Positions 12,601-25,598 of a stretch of DNA of 64,000 bases are shown here, piece by piece. A program made the position numbers and the translations under genes. How positions within the stretch are numbered: the first letter of the stretch is position 1; each line of letters starts with the position of its first letter. Under the pieces are notes generated by a model. The model was not told where the DNA came from, ran no database searches, and was given only the letters and a program-made list of their open reading frames with translations. Origin of the DNA: Selaginella moellendorffii (lineage: Eukaryota; Streptophyta; Lycopodiopsida; Selaginellales; Selaginellaceae); the NCBI RefSeq assembly GCF_000143415.4, contig NW_003314267.1:1-64000 (forward strand), written 5' to 3'.

Positions 12601-15600
12601 GGAATATTGTAAGGGGGCATCAATGGATCTATAGGTGGTGCTACTTGTTTTTAATCCCTTGTACAAAGTGTTTCAGCTATTGCACATAAACAATTTCTGG
12701 AGGATTGACCTGTTGAATGTTACTTACTATACATACATAATTTCTAAAGGATTGGCCTATTGAATGTCATGTTAAACTTCATAAATTTATAATTTAACTT
12801 GTTACAATTCCTTTTACTGAGCAAAAAACCCCTTAGACAAACCATGTACCATAAAATTGAGAAATTGAGTAACATCAAGTCATTCACTTTATACTCCATT
12901 AGTGGGTGATGATAGGAGTTGTAGTACCATTATTGTTCCACTTATACGTGGCCTAAGTGTTTAGTAGATTTCGATTAAACAATTAGAAGAATGCTTGTCA
13001 AATGTAAATCCTAGAATTTAGCATTAGTAGCTTGTGGCAATTGCAAAGGTAAACTCAATTATGTTAGCAATATTAGATCATGACCATATAAAAGTTTATA
13101 TGGTAAAACACTAATGGAACTTTATACCCCTCTAACATATGTATACCAAAGAAATTGCAAATAATCATCTTAATTCAAATACTAAAAGTTTATGTACTTC
13201 GTAATTATCCTTTTGAAAGTCCGAATGAGCCATTCCACTAAACCATTTGTCTATAGATGATAAACACTTTGTGAATGTGTGACATATCCCAGCCAAGATG
13301 TTAAAACATAAAATGTTTCATCCATAAATACAGGATAATTATCCGAGAATATCTACTCTAGATAGGAATACTAGAATACCACTTAATTGAAGAGGAAGTG
13401 TAAAACATTAGCTAGAGCATTGACTTCCACTCATTGAGTCAAGTAGTTGGAAGCAATAATGACATATTTATTACTAACACTTGACTATGGAAAAAGCCTC
13501 TTTAGATTAAATGCCACTAGCTTAAATAGATGAAAAATTGCAATTGACTTCAACCATCATTTTGTAGTATGAAGGGAGTATTATGAGCTTGGCACCAAAT
13601 ATAGCTATGCATATACCAAAAAATATCATATCACATATTAGCCAATAGAAAGAGTTGCATATCTTTTTAATCACATAATGATGTCCCATATACTAGCCTA
13701 GATTTAGGAGAATCATGGTAAATGTAAAGAAAGTGTGGAATAAATATCAAAGGCACCACTAGTCATAAATGATTATTAAGATCTATCCCCACAAAATAAA
13801 GAAGGTAATACTCAAGATGATATTGAGAATACAAATACAATCATTAACAAGTGATGTATGACTCTAAAACCCTTTATGAAACTTTCAAATCCACAACTCA
13901 ACATTTTAAGCTTCACAAACCTTGTTAAAAGAAGGTAAATCTTGCCTCGCACTTTGTGAACATTAAATATCAAATACAACAACTGCCAATGGCATGGAAT
14001 TCTTGTTTAGAAAATTTATAAATGCTAGAGCAATAGACTCATCATGAATAGGAGAAGTGAGTGAAGAATAGAGAGGAGCTTGAGAAAAGGTGTTAGCATC
14101 AACTATACAACTCTTTAAACAATGAACAACCTCGAAATTATATATTTAAAACTTAGAACCCACTAACTAGTATGACTAACTAAGTTCTTTCATTTCAATA
14201 ATGAAATAACTATAACATGATCACCTCCTAGTAATGTTTGATCACAATATAAATATATATGAATCTTCTCAAAACCCTAAATTGCTACTAAACACTCTTT
14301 CTCTGTCGTGGAGTAATTCAACTCCACTTGTTGTAATATATGGCTGATATATATATATGATGATATTAACTACTACTTTTTTGCATCAACACACCTCTAA
14401 GACTGACATTAAAAGCATTCACATGCAAAATGAAAAGTCAAGTGTAGTGAGTATATGCCAAAACTTGAGGAGTTATCATTAGCACTCTAAAATTCATAAA
14501 CGTCTGCTCACAATTTATGGACTAGATGAAAGATGATATTAATAATTTCAATAATGTTCGCAATGATGCAATATAATCATAAAGATGATCAACGAAATAG
14601 CTGAGATATTGCACCTTACTTAAGAAGTGTTGCATATCATTCATACACTTTTGAGTAGAGAACTTTAGAATAACCATAAGTTTGTCAAGACCAACTTGTA
14701 AACCCTTACAAAAAATAAAATACCTAAGATAAGTTACCTAAATATGCACTTCAATCACTTTAGCTTTAAACTAACTTCTTGCAGCTGATCTAATATTTTA
14801 TGAACATCATATATATGCTTCTTTTACATCCTTTTTTAGTGGATCAAGATATCATCGATGAAGTCAATAGTGACCATCGGTATATCACAAAGAACTTTGT
14901 CCATCATTCACTAGAAAGTTGTTGAAGCATTGTTTAAATTTAATAGCATCACTAAAAACTTGTATAAATTAAATAGTGTATGAAAAACAATTTTAGGAAC
15001 ATCTTCCTCAACCATTGACACTTGTCAATACCCAGAAGCAAAATCTAACTTAGTGAATCAATGACTTCTTCTTAGACAATTCAGAAATCACTAGTGTGAG
15101 GAAGATTGTACATATTTAGAATAGTCACTTCGTTTAATAGATGATAGTCAATGCAGAAGTGATTACTCCCATTAGACTTCGTCACAAGATGAAATTCACA
15201 TACCCAAGGACTTTAAAACTTTCAGATAACGCCTTTTTTTAACATCTTTTGACATGCATATATAAAATCTTAACTTTCTTTGGTAATTGACACCAAACAA
15301 AAACCTTGATTGAATGAGCATCCTTAATTGCAATAAAATGATGTGTTATAATCTTGATCCCATACAATAGGTTAAAGTCAAAAAGATCAACATACTTTGT
15401 TAACCACTGCAATATAAAGGCCATTGAAGGGAGAGGGAATAAAGGAGCAAGATGGAAATAAAATATAAAGTAATGGAGAAACAAAACTAATGGAAGTAGA
15501 AGGATAAAAGGGAATAAAAGCGAGAGGAATGGAAGAAATATAAAAAAGTATGAGATAAGGGGGAAAACCTTTAAAATTATACTTCGTATTATTGTGTTAC

Positions 15601-16450
15601 AATCAATCTATACCAAAGATGAGGTCAAAAGTACCATCTACAACAATTGAAGTTCAAGTTTGAGATCACCTATACACATAGTTAAGTTTACTTTATCCCA
15701 CACATACGTATGTGTATGGCTATTGCCATAAAGAATAAAGATTGGCTCTACTGCACGATGCAATTGTAGACGGTAACATGTGGCAATAGGTGAGCAATAG
15801 AAGATAAACTCAAGTCTATATCAACTAACATAGAGAGAATAATAGAAGACATTTTGTTATAAAAATGAACTTAGAAAGTAAATACTAGATAAACTGATGC
15901 CAAGTGAAACCCTTAATGGTACTCTTGCAAAAAGTATGGAAGAGTCATTGATTTATTTATGCAAAAACCCTCCATTACTTGTATGATTCCTTATTTTTTA
16001 GAAGAATCTCTATGTCAAGACCTTTCATTATAATAACACTAATATCACATTGTTAACGCCAAGGCCTCCACCTAAAAAATGAAGGATGCTAATCCAGAAA
16101 CATTGACAATACCAGTATGTATGGCCAACCTCACCACACATCAAACAACAGATATCACAACCATGACCATGTCCTTACCTTTGTCCTTAAACATAAGTAG
16201 TAATTGCATCAACTTCCATTAGAACAAGACTATCTCCCATAGACAGTGGAGTCAAAGGACATGCAGTAAGAAGTGGAAATAGCAATATTTCATAATATTG
16301 TGTTAATCGAAGAGCATCATCAAGAGTATATATAGCAAATGTATGCATAAATCTTACAAAATCTTGACGAAATGTTAATTACAACATTCTCAACTTGATC
16401 TTCTTTTACATATTTAGCTCCACGTGAAGCAATAGACTTTGGAAGTAAAT
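12600..16450 (-). mobile_element. Decayed Ty3/gypsy LTR retrotransposon
   Basis: On the minus strand, relics of a gypsy polyprotein occur in the expected order but are riddled with stops and frameshifts. A CCHC zinc-knuckle-like CGEVGHTYW is near 16090-16140. A weak protease-like LVDIDLS is near 15810-15830. Reverse transcriptase pieces follow: GSNHFCIDYHLLNE near 15130-15185 and the catalytic FIDDILIH near 14841-14876. RNase H shows NYSTTEKECLVAI near 14280-14335, and integrase shows TNGLVEWLIRTFKRII near 13200-13265. The order gag-PR-RT-RH-IN is that of Ty3/gypsy. I could not define the LTRs. It cannot be autonomous. Confidence 0.8.
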
Positions 16451-16789
16451 GTCAAATTGTATCAATAACTTAGATGGCCCTTGATGAAAATGGTGCAATT
16501 GTTAAAAGGTATCATCACAATTATCAGCATGTCCAAATGTGTGCTTAAAAACATTAGGGAGAATGCTTCAATTTGCAAAAGTGGTTACATTTAAACTATT
16601 GTACCACTGTAACACCATCCCTTGGAAACATCTAGGAAACTTATGCAAATGCCAAATATCATCTTAATAATGATAGGTGCCAATCATTATAAAATGATCA
16701 AACCAATAGTACATGTTATCCTCAAGATTCCCAAGGAAGAACTCTGGCTAAACATGAGGATTGGTAGTAAAAGTAAGAAGAGTTGTACT

Positions 16790-17140
16790 ATGTATTATGG
16801 CAATTGTGAAGGTAAACCCAACTCCATTAGTAATATTGTATTATAACTATATAAGAGTTTATATAATGAAGCACCAATAGAACTTTGCACTCTTGTGATA
16901 TACACATACCGAAAAGACTACAAATAACCATCCCAATCTGAATGCTAAAATTCACATACTTTGCAATCATTCCATTGAAGATCTAAATAAGTTGTTCCAC
17001 CAAACTATTTGACTGTGGATAACAAGAACTCGTGAGAGTGTTGTGTATCCTTAACCAACACGTTAAAACGTAAAATGCCTCAACTATAAATACAAGACTA
17101 TTATCTGAAAGAATCCACTCCATGTCTATACAAACTACTA
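16790..17140 (-). mobile_element. Second gypsy integrase relic (diverged duplicate of 13036-13390)
   Basis: About 340 bp aligns along its length, with many substitutions, to the integrase region at 13036-13390 in the same orientation. Shared blocks include 'ggcaattg.gaaggtaaac' and 'acgttaaaacgtaaaatg'-like stretches. The minus strand reads a decayed YPQSNSLVEQLI, equivalent to the integrase YHPQT.GLVER motif. This is a remnant of another copy of the same family, lying 5' of the element at 12.6-16.4 kb in transcription order. Confidence 0.7.
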
Positions 17141-18413
17141 ATTTAGAGTCAAAGGAGGAGGAGGCTTTTGCTCTGCCATGAAGATGAACAAAAAGGAAAA
17201 AAAAAAAGCAAAAGAATTTTTTTTAAAAAAGCTATAAAGAAAATGAGATCTATACAATGCAAAAATTAAATCTAAACCAAAAGCTCAAATCCAAGCACTC
17301 ATTAGAGACAATTAAAGGTACCTCTCACCTCCACTAAAAGATAAAAAATATATAATGTAATAATCTAGAGGTTGGTGAGGAATTTAGGGTTTCAAACCTT
17401 GGTAATGATGGTGCTCCATGGGTATCTTCAAGGAGACTGTATATATCTCATTTATTTTAATATGCATTGTAATTGAAATTTATTAGTTTTTTGTATTCTA
17501 ATAGTATTTAGTCATGTCTAATTAATTATTTAATTATATTGTCATTTAAGTTTTCAAGAAATAATATCAAATGTAATTGAAATTTACATTATAACAATTT
17601 TGTTTTTGGTTAGCCAGTATATCTAGCTAAGGTTTGAGAACATTCTTTATTTTGTAATGTTTAATAGAGATTTTTTTAAATTATTTTTATTAGATAAAAT
17701 TTAGCTTACTAAATACAATTTTTAAAAAGTTTAATTACTTATGTAAACAGTTAAATTATTTTTTAACTATTAATAAACTTTTCTCATGTAATCCTTGTAT
17801 TTGTCACCCCTTTTTTTATATCATTTGTGAAAGAGAAATGAACTCCTCAGCTTTTTCAATAGTAATTACAAGATTATTTTTTGGCTCTTTAGCCTGCTCC
17901 ACTACTATTTTACAATGTTTACAATAAAGGTTTTATAATTTTTTTAATATTTGCAATTTTTTTTAATTTGAGTCGGGCAAGCCCAGGGAGTTGAACTTGG
18001 CAGTTTACCTTCAAATTAGCATTGTCATGCTTTACTCTTGTATGGGCATAAAACCTAGATGTGAATATAAAATCTTTTAAGACTATTTTTTTTTTTTAGT
18101 TTGCAATCTTGGTTGTGTGAATAGATCAACAACAATTATTTTGTTAAGTTTGCACTTTGTCAACAACGAAGTTCATTAATAAAGATAATCCATACAGATC
18201 TTAATGCTTGTTATAGTATAATAATAAATCAAGAGTGTTATACTATCTTAAAATAATATAAACTTTATTATCTATTTATAGCCAGTTAGATCAGCTGGAA
18301 TTAGAATATGCCTACGTTCAAAAGTTAGGGCTACTTACAAGTCGCTCATCCTGGGGCTCGCGGACGTAGATCCTCCTCCAGCGCAGGGCGAGGGCTCCAG
18401 CACTGGTGGTGGG
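17140..18413. other. AT-rich intergenic region with homopolymer runs
   Basis: No coding signal. Long A and T runs (for example about 17200-17225 and 18085-18097) and generally very AT-rich sequence suggest old repeat DNA. GC content rises at about 18300, where the promoter and leader of the following plus-strand gene should lie. Confidence 0.5.
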
Positions 18414-18889
18414 ATGCATCACTATGGGGAACACAAGACTCCTCCAATCTTGCCACCTCCATATCAAGGCTACCATCCACCAGGTAAAAAACGAGCTCTC
18501 TAGGATTCTCTCTCTATTTTTCGTGTCACACCAGGTTATCCCCCACCCCTCTCACCACACTCCCATCCACATTTCCAACCCCCACCAGGCTTTCCCACCC
18601 AGCAACAAGGATCTCTCATTGTTGCTAGCTATGGTGGAGGAGGAGCTTCTTCTTACTATCCACCACACCAGCCTCAAATGTATCACCAGTATCAGCCTTA
18701 TGGCCAGTCTCCACAGAATCAATCCAATGTTGGCTGCCTGGAAGGATGGTAAGTTTCTAAAAAAACCACAGAGCTTAAGAACCATCTAAGATCCAAGGAA
18801 AAAAGGAGAAGAAAAGAATAATAATCTGGTTTTACTGGTGCAGCCTAGCAGCAATGTGCTGCTGCTGCCTTCTGGATGCTTGCTTTTGA
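18414..18889 (+). CDS. CYSTM-module protein (Cys-rich tail-anchored, Pro/Tyr/Gln-rich)
   Basis: Three exons (18414-18483, 18535-18748, 18844-18889) join in phase to about 109 residues. The N-terminal two thirds is rich in Pro, His, Tyr and Gln (PPPYQGYHPPG, YYPPHQPQMYHQYQPYGQ). The C-terminus is the hallmark Cys-rich membrane module GCLEGCLAAMCCCCLLDACF, with the last intron splitting its second Cys codon. CYSTM proteins are small membrane-associated proteins linked to stress tolerance in plants and fungi (established for the family). The exact role here is unknown. The start is the first ATG that opens the exon-1 frame; an in-frame upstream extension is possible. Confidence 0.88.
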
Positions 18890-19040
18890 GCGCTGCTACG
18901 GCTAAAACAGGAGTTAGAAGAAAAAACAAAAAAAGCAAAAAACCGAGGTTCCAGGATTTACCTCTGGATTCCAGTGTCTTGTATTGTGTACAGTGAGTTG
19001 CCCTGAATCGATTCGTTTTCTTTTTTACACAGCTCTACGC

Positions 19041-22000
19041 TCAGGTTGATTTAATAGATCGCAGCTCCCAGCTTCCTTCTCCATCGACCAGGCGGAGCTC
19101 GTTTGAGTGGTATGGAATGAGGGCGGGACGCTGGCAGGGACGGATTAGTAGAGCGCTCTATTCTGGATAACTCTTGGCAAGTACCTGGGAGATTGTGACG
19201 ATCGTGATGCCCAGTGCGTGAGCCTGCTTGTAGAGGCCTTCCTCCACATCCACGCTCGTAGCACTGTTATCGCATGGGACTTGGTGAGGAAAACGGCTGG
19301 AGAGACTTTAAGAGCTTACTTGGTGCATTCGTCCAGAATTCCAAACTTCGGATGATGGAAGAAGAGTCGCGCCTGTCAGCAATTCCGGGTCAGAAAACCT
19401 GGAAACACAGGTTACAATAATACCATTCCAAGGCGTTGTTGTTCTCCCAGCGACAGCATGTCTTCCCAGTTAGCGGGAGTGTTCCAGCCACCTTCTCTCT
19501 GCAACAAATACACGAGCCTGACGTTTTCTAATATAAACCGCAACTTTGAATCGAGAAGCTCCGTGGCTTCTTTAGTGGAATCGACATGGTCCACTCCCAA
19601 ACTTGCATCACCTACACAAAGACAATATGGCGAAGGCTGAAACGAGGAACGGACGTACCTTTCTTCGCTTCATGGAGAACTTTGATGATTGCCTCGTTGA
19701 GCGTCAAGGGGTAGATGATTTGATCCCGGAGAGTTCCCAAGGCCGTATACGGGCGCTGAGGCACGTAAAATATTTCTCGACTTAAGCCGGTGCTTACTTC
19801 AATACTGGTGTTGTCAGTGACAATCTTCCCAGGCTTCGATACGCATCCACTAACAATCGGCCACAGTCCACCAAGGACACGAAAGAGCGAACTCTTACCA
19901 CTCCCATTTGGTCCTGGCACCATCGCAGTTAGCAATGAACAAACAAAGGACTTCGAGGCTAACCAGTTATCAGCATGCTCTGTCCTGGTTGTACCCTGAA
20001 CGATAGCTTTCTGGCAAGCATCTTCTGCGACGGAGTAACAATGTCCACGTCCGAAAAAATAATCTCGTCGTTATCTTCGAGTAGCAATGTCTTTGACGAA
20101 ATTCGAGTTTCTTCTATCAGTTTTAGAGGATCTGTAGAAGATGTACAGGCAGGTTTGGCCTCTAAAATGTGGCTCGCTATTAGATATGAAAATGAAAATA
20201 ATAGTGTAAACACATACCGTGTTGTGCAGATCGAACAAGTTCCTCCAACTCTGATACTCTGGCAATTCCCCCAGACAACTCAAGAAACTTTCTGTACAGC
20301 TCCAATATATCACCAAACGCAAGAAAGCTTTGGGATACAACAGAGGCTAGGAAACGCAAATCATGGGCCAGCTCTCCTGCCGATAAAGAGGTTAAAAAAT
20401 GTCAGGCACCGAACCCTGCCTACCTTGTACAGAAGTCGAAGATCGATCGCCAGTATGTTCCACAGCGTAAAGCAAACTCAACGCCCATGTCACAATGTGT
20501 GGTAGCTGCTTCGTGACAAACTCATCTGCCACTCCAAATGTCCACCGCTTTTTCAATAGCTTCCGATCGTGTCTTAGCAAAGAGTTAAATCGTTGCTCAA
20601 TGACCTGCAGAAAGCCGATAAATAAAACGTAAAGCAAATGCAACTGACTTACCGCCTTTTCTCTTGATCCGCCACCAAAGAAAGCAACGGACTCTGCATG
20701 ACTGCAGAGCCGAGAATGCATGTATCTGTAGATAACAATGTCAGGAATATAAGAGAAACCGTTTGTGAATAACCTGAATGATCCTTCCAATTGCTGTTCT
20801 TGGCTAGTTAAAGCCGCAAAATCAGGTGTGATGCAACGAAGAAATCCAAGACCCAGTAGCATGTATGCATATAAAAAGCCGACGCCCCTTTTCCCAGTAA
20901 GCATCTTCATCCGCAATGTAAACCTGAATTGCAGGCGTCGTAAAGCTTTTCAGATAAACAAAAAGCTGGACACTTACCATACGATGTCAACCAGTGGTTT
21001 TACCATGCCAGTAACAAGACCGGCCACGTCCCCGCAAAGTTTTTCCGTATCTTGCGTTAACCGTTGATCCGCGTCAGTGCAGGGAGAAAGATTAACGACC
21101 TTCGCAAAGGCGATCCGCATCAGCGTAAAACAAGCACTTCGAAAAAGAAGCGATGAACTCACTTTGTAAAACGCGTTGTTTCTAAAGTAAAGTTTCGATA
21201 TATGCTCTGTCAACCTTCTTCTCCAGCCTATGGAAAGTCTTGCTGTCAAGTACCTGAAGACAAAAAATTAAATTTAACAGTTGATATATCTTAGAGACCT
21301 TAAGGATCAGTTGATATATCTTAGAGACCTTAAGGATGGTGCTACGATAGATGAAGCAGCGCTTTGTAACACGCTGACACCAGTGAGCCGAATAAACGCT
21401 GACTTGTCCTGTTCCAAGACATGCCTGACACTTGTTCCTGCGTCACAAAAGCTACGATAAGAAGGAAACCGTGAGCGTCACTACCATTAAGGTCGGCAAT
21501 GCGATCAGAAATCCACGTTCGCCCCACCACCAATAACGCAACCGCAACCAATTGGGCTCCTTGCTTGTCAGACAGCGTTGGTACCTTTTCAAGAAGCCGC
21601 AAAAAATCAGAAACGAGTTCGAACATATGAAATGCCATACCAAAATTTTCAAAAGCGCGGACACTCGTGCAGGCATTTTCTGTTGCTCAATTTGCAATCG
21701 AGGGACAGAAGGAACAATGCCAGAACTTCGTGGAGGAGAAACTGCAAGAACTGCACGAACGTAAGAATCTTGAGGTTTCGAATCGTGCGTAGGATCATCC
21801 TGAATGTTAAGTGTTAGAAAACTCAACTTTAACACAGTTCTTACCTTCGTGTCAGAAAAGAGTTTCTGAACATAAAAAGCGTCACTTTTACGATCAGTGA
21901 CGTCCTCTGCAACAGTCATTTTGGTGGTCTCCGGCAAGGTAAGAGGAGGAGCATTTCTAAAAGGACGAGGTTAGTTTAAGATGATAAGGAAATGAACTGC

Positions 22001-24392
22001 AAGTACCTCTTGTAATGTACATTCCATCCACCTTCGCCATCAAGAGATAGAACTGTATCATGAAAAGCGACCAGCGCAGGCCTGTGAGATATGGTCACGC
22101 ATGAGGTACCCATGGCCCTTACTTCTGCACAAAAGCGCTCTTCCATGTCGGTCGTGACAGCGCTCGTACACTCATCTAAGATAGCGAATGCGGGTCTGTG
22201 ATAAAACAAGCGTGCCATTCCAAGCCTCTGTTGTTCCCCAAGGGAAAGTTCATCACTCCAATTCACTTCCTGACTCGAGGGATAACGATCAAGCAGGTAT
22301 TCCAAATCAACCTGAACGACATACAATTAGCAAAATATACAAGCCAAGACTGGAAAGCGTACGTTTTTTAGTAGGTCGCGCATGCCGTCAATAGTGAGAG
22401 GCTGAGTTTCTTCGGCTGGAGTAAGAGGATAGATCAGCTGATCACGCAAAGTTCCGATGGATGTGTAAGGACGTTGAGGAACATAGAAAATTTCATGGTT
22501 CAGGCCCGAGCCTACTCCCGGCTTTGCAATTCGACCAGACACTAAGGGCCAGAGGCCCCCGAGAACTCTAAACAGCGAGCTCTTGCCGCTTCCATTCGGC
22601 CCTGAGATCCGAAAGGCACATTAAAGACGACATGCAAAGGCACCATGTTGCCATACCAGTAATTAATAGATTAGATCCGGGCTCAACCTTCAACGTCAAA
22701 TCCTCGACCAAAGTAGCTCCCGTAGGTGTGACTACCTGCAAGCATACTTTCAGAATATTGTCCCGAGACGTTAAGAATTACCTTTACTCCCTCAAACTCG
22801 ATATAGTTGGCCTCAACAAAATAGCTCCCGGTTTCCTTATTGCGTTTAGCATTTCCACCGACCACTCTTATATCTCTTGCAATTGACATAAGCTCGTAAA
22901 TACGGTCCGCATAGCCGCTGAAGGGAAAATCAGCCAACTGGTCATATGAAGAGATCTCGTACCTCATTCGAGATAATCTACGTGGAGTTGTTGCTAGAAC
23001 ACCCATAGACTGGAAAAGCGAAATAATTACGCTGGTGTGATACCGCATGTTGCTAAGCATCAAAGCACGGCCCCATGTCGAATGATCAGGCTTCAGTGTG
23101 CCAGCGAAAAAGGGTTCAATGATCAGAACAACACCAAACGTCGCTCCCAAATACTTCAATAAGAAGTCTTGAATCATTCCGAACCACCACTGGGTGTAAA
23201 GGACAGAGCCCAGGTGCTTGTAGAGCGATCTGAATCTTTGAGAGATGATCGATGCCTCTCTTTCCTGTCCCCCATAAAAAGCAATGCTCTCGGAGTGAGT
23301 TCTTAGTCGAGAGTGGAGTTGCCTGTAGTCACCCTCAAGCTGTTGTTCCGTAGACATGAGTCGCCCGAAAGGTGGTGACAAAGTCCCGGTGATAACACCT
23401 GCGCCGATCACATACGCCTGAAAGAAAGAGTTTTACGAAAAGCCTCAACCGTACGTTACTTACTAGAATTCCAAATGCATATTTTGGACTCGCATAAGAG
23501 CACAATCGCCAAGTATACAGAAGTCCGTCAAATACGGCAGAGATGTTTTCCTGTATCAGATCGCAAAGTTCAGTGCAGAACCTCGGGATATCACTGGCAA
23601 TGCGCTGCTCAGGGTTGGAAATACGGCGATCCACATGAGACATCTTGTAGTACGTCATGTTCTGCCAGAACATAGACCAAGTTAACTATCGAAACATCAA
23701 CACCAGTAAGATCTCCCTTCCTACCTGGAAATAGTCGTGGTGAATTCGGTCAGTAAGGATTTTCCGAAAATGCAGGCACAAGTTGCCAGTAAGGTACTTC
23801 GTCGTTGATATAAGCACTGATTGCAGAAGGCATAGAATAACATTCTCCGTTATAAGACGTATAAACAGCGGCACCCTCTTCAGGAACACGGCACGGAAGA
23901 GAAAGCCTTGAACTCTTGCAAGCCGGTTACTGAGTGTAGTCTTCAACACCTGCGTAAAAATAAAATAAAGTTGTTAAGAGCCAGAACGAATAAGGTGATC
24001 GCATACCGCAATCGCAACGAGGTAGCCAAGATACTTCGCCCCACGATTCCCGAGCTGGGCAGACAGAATGCCAAGAAGTATCTTCAGAGACTTTAGACCA
24101 CTCTTTCTTGGCTTTCGAGAGCGAGTAGATTTATTTGCTTCAATGCTAGCGTCGACCTGACTGGTTGGCCTTTCCGGAATAATTCCATTCTGCGAGACGA
24201 GCTTTCTTGCGGAGTTTCTCTGCGCCAAGACCGAGCTCGCATAAGCAAAACCTCCTCCGGCAATCAGCACGGCTGCCGTGACCGCTAGCGCTCTCCTGTA
24301 AGTGGCATCCTTGTCGACAAGCCAAAAGAAAGGCAAAAGACCTACCTCTTTGAGCTAGGCCGGAGAGCCTGAGCGATCTGTAGCGATGGCAT
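19041..24392 (-). CDS. PXA1: Peroxisomal ABC transporter, ABCD1/PXA1/COMATOSE type (fused full transporter)
   Basis: It imports fatty acyl substrates (fatty acids, OPDA and IBA precursors in Arabidopsis) into peroxisomes for beta-oxidation. Twenty-five exons from [10 protein letters not shown] (24392) to ELRSIKST (19041) give about 1,350 residues, close to COMATOSE. Two ABCD halves are fused. The N half has the loop motif [20 protein letters not shown], Walker [12 protein letters not shown], signature [15 protein letters not shown] and [10 protein letters not shown]. The C half has [15 protein letters not shown], a second [11 protein letters not shown], a second [11 protein letters not shown] and [12 protein letters not shown]. 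Both nucleotide-binding domains look intact. Introns are mostly 45-70 nt. One intron boundary (21278-21337) carries a 30-bp tandem duplication. The promoter faces a divergent plus-strand gene at 25.6 kb. Confidence 0.95.
21278..21337 (-). repeat. Perfect 30-bp tandem duplication spanning a 5' splice site in PXA1
   Basis: Two identical 30-bp units (21278-21307 and 21308-21337) sit at the end of the exon encoding VAPSLR and the start of its intron. Each contains the exon end TTAAG and the donor GTCTCTAAG. The upstream donor (exon end at 21329) gives the in-frame SLR-YLTARL join seen in the family. Use of the second donor would add 30 nt with an in-frame TGA. Confidence 0.9.
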
Positions 24393-25598
24393 GGCTGCGC
24401 TAGAGCTTGATCCGATGCGCAGCAGCTATGATCCCCATCCCACACCCGATCGACATTCCAATCATCAGCGCCAATCCAAGAAGTTCTGCCGCTGGGCGAA
24501 ATTTCACGTACCTGGATCAAGGCGCCAGACCTAAGCGCCGGAGACGCGCCATCGCAGCTCCTGTCCCATTCTAGGGCTCCACGACTTCGCACAAAGGAAT
24601 TTCCCGCATAGACGACAACGTTGGGTGCAATGGGAAACCATACGCTATAATTTAGCCACGTTCGTGTGAACAGGTGTTAAAGTAAGCTAGATCTTGTCAA
24701 AGTCCCTTTTGCTCCCAGTGTGAACAGTTGGTCACTCGATCCTGGATCGATACCTGGTACTTCTCGTGATAGATCTTAACACGAGACCCTCACTTGTAAC
24801 CTCTGAGATATTCCCTCCCTTGCACAAGGATATGCTGTGGAGCGATCGCTTCCTCCAGGACGAGCGGTCGCTCATCCGCTTTGTTGACTTTGTGGGCCTC
24901 TCAGCGTTTCGAGTGACACAAAACACGTGAAAACTCCACTGTCGTCGATCACCAAACTCCTGCAAATCCAGCCGTTGGTTCCAGGGAGATCGACGGCCAA
25001 GCTTACAAGGGGAAAAATTTAGGCCTTTTTGTTTGTTTGTAGCATTTCGCTGCGCGGGGAAGTGCGGAGCGAGCGACAAGGCGCTGTCGAGGCGCCAGGG
25101 CAAATCCAGGGCGGAGGTGCTGTGCCATCGCAAGCGCCGCGCAAATCTCTGCTGCTGTCCAGGTGCGACATTTCTCTCAGGAATTCCATCGCCAGGGTTT
25201 TGTGTTCTAACATCTTTTCGTGCTCTCGTCGACAGGGCTACGGCGGAACCGGCGCTCTCCTGAAAGGTATGGCGCCTTCTCTTCCTCCTCATTCGCTCTT
25301 CTTCCAACTGGGGGTTTCTTCACATCGAAATTTCGCTCTTTCCCATGCTCTGCCTCGAAATTTCGCCCGATTCTCATGCGGGAGGGTCTAGAAATCTCTC
25401 ACATTGCTGGCCTGTACTAGGATTTCTCGATATTTCATTCCAGTTTCACCAGATTGACGCGGGTGCTTGGGGGTTTTCCTTGTCACGGGTCGGATGGCAG
25501 GTCTCGGGAGGGACGAGGCAGCGGTCTCACCATCGATCAATCGATTCTCGCGGAAAAAGAACCCAAAGGTGAAAGAAAGCTGATCAATCTCGAAAACC
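24393..25598. promoter_or_regulatory. Divergent intergenic region between PXA1 and the 25.6-kb gene
   Basis: This holds the upstream sequence of two divergently transcribed genes. It is GC-richer than the transposon regions, especially at 25040-25260. Several frames are open here, but none has a family resemblance or consistent splice sites. A 5' UTR intron of the plus-strand gene is possible. Confidence 0.4.

Noticed and set aside
24732-25307. 191-codon Arg/Ser-rich minus-strand frame upstream of PXA1
   Set aside because: Composition is that of a random frame in GC-rich promoter DNA, with no start context and no recognisable domain.
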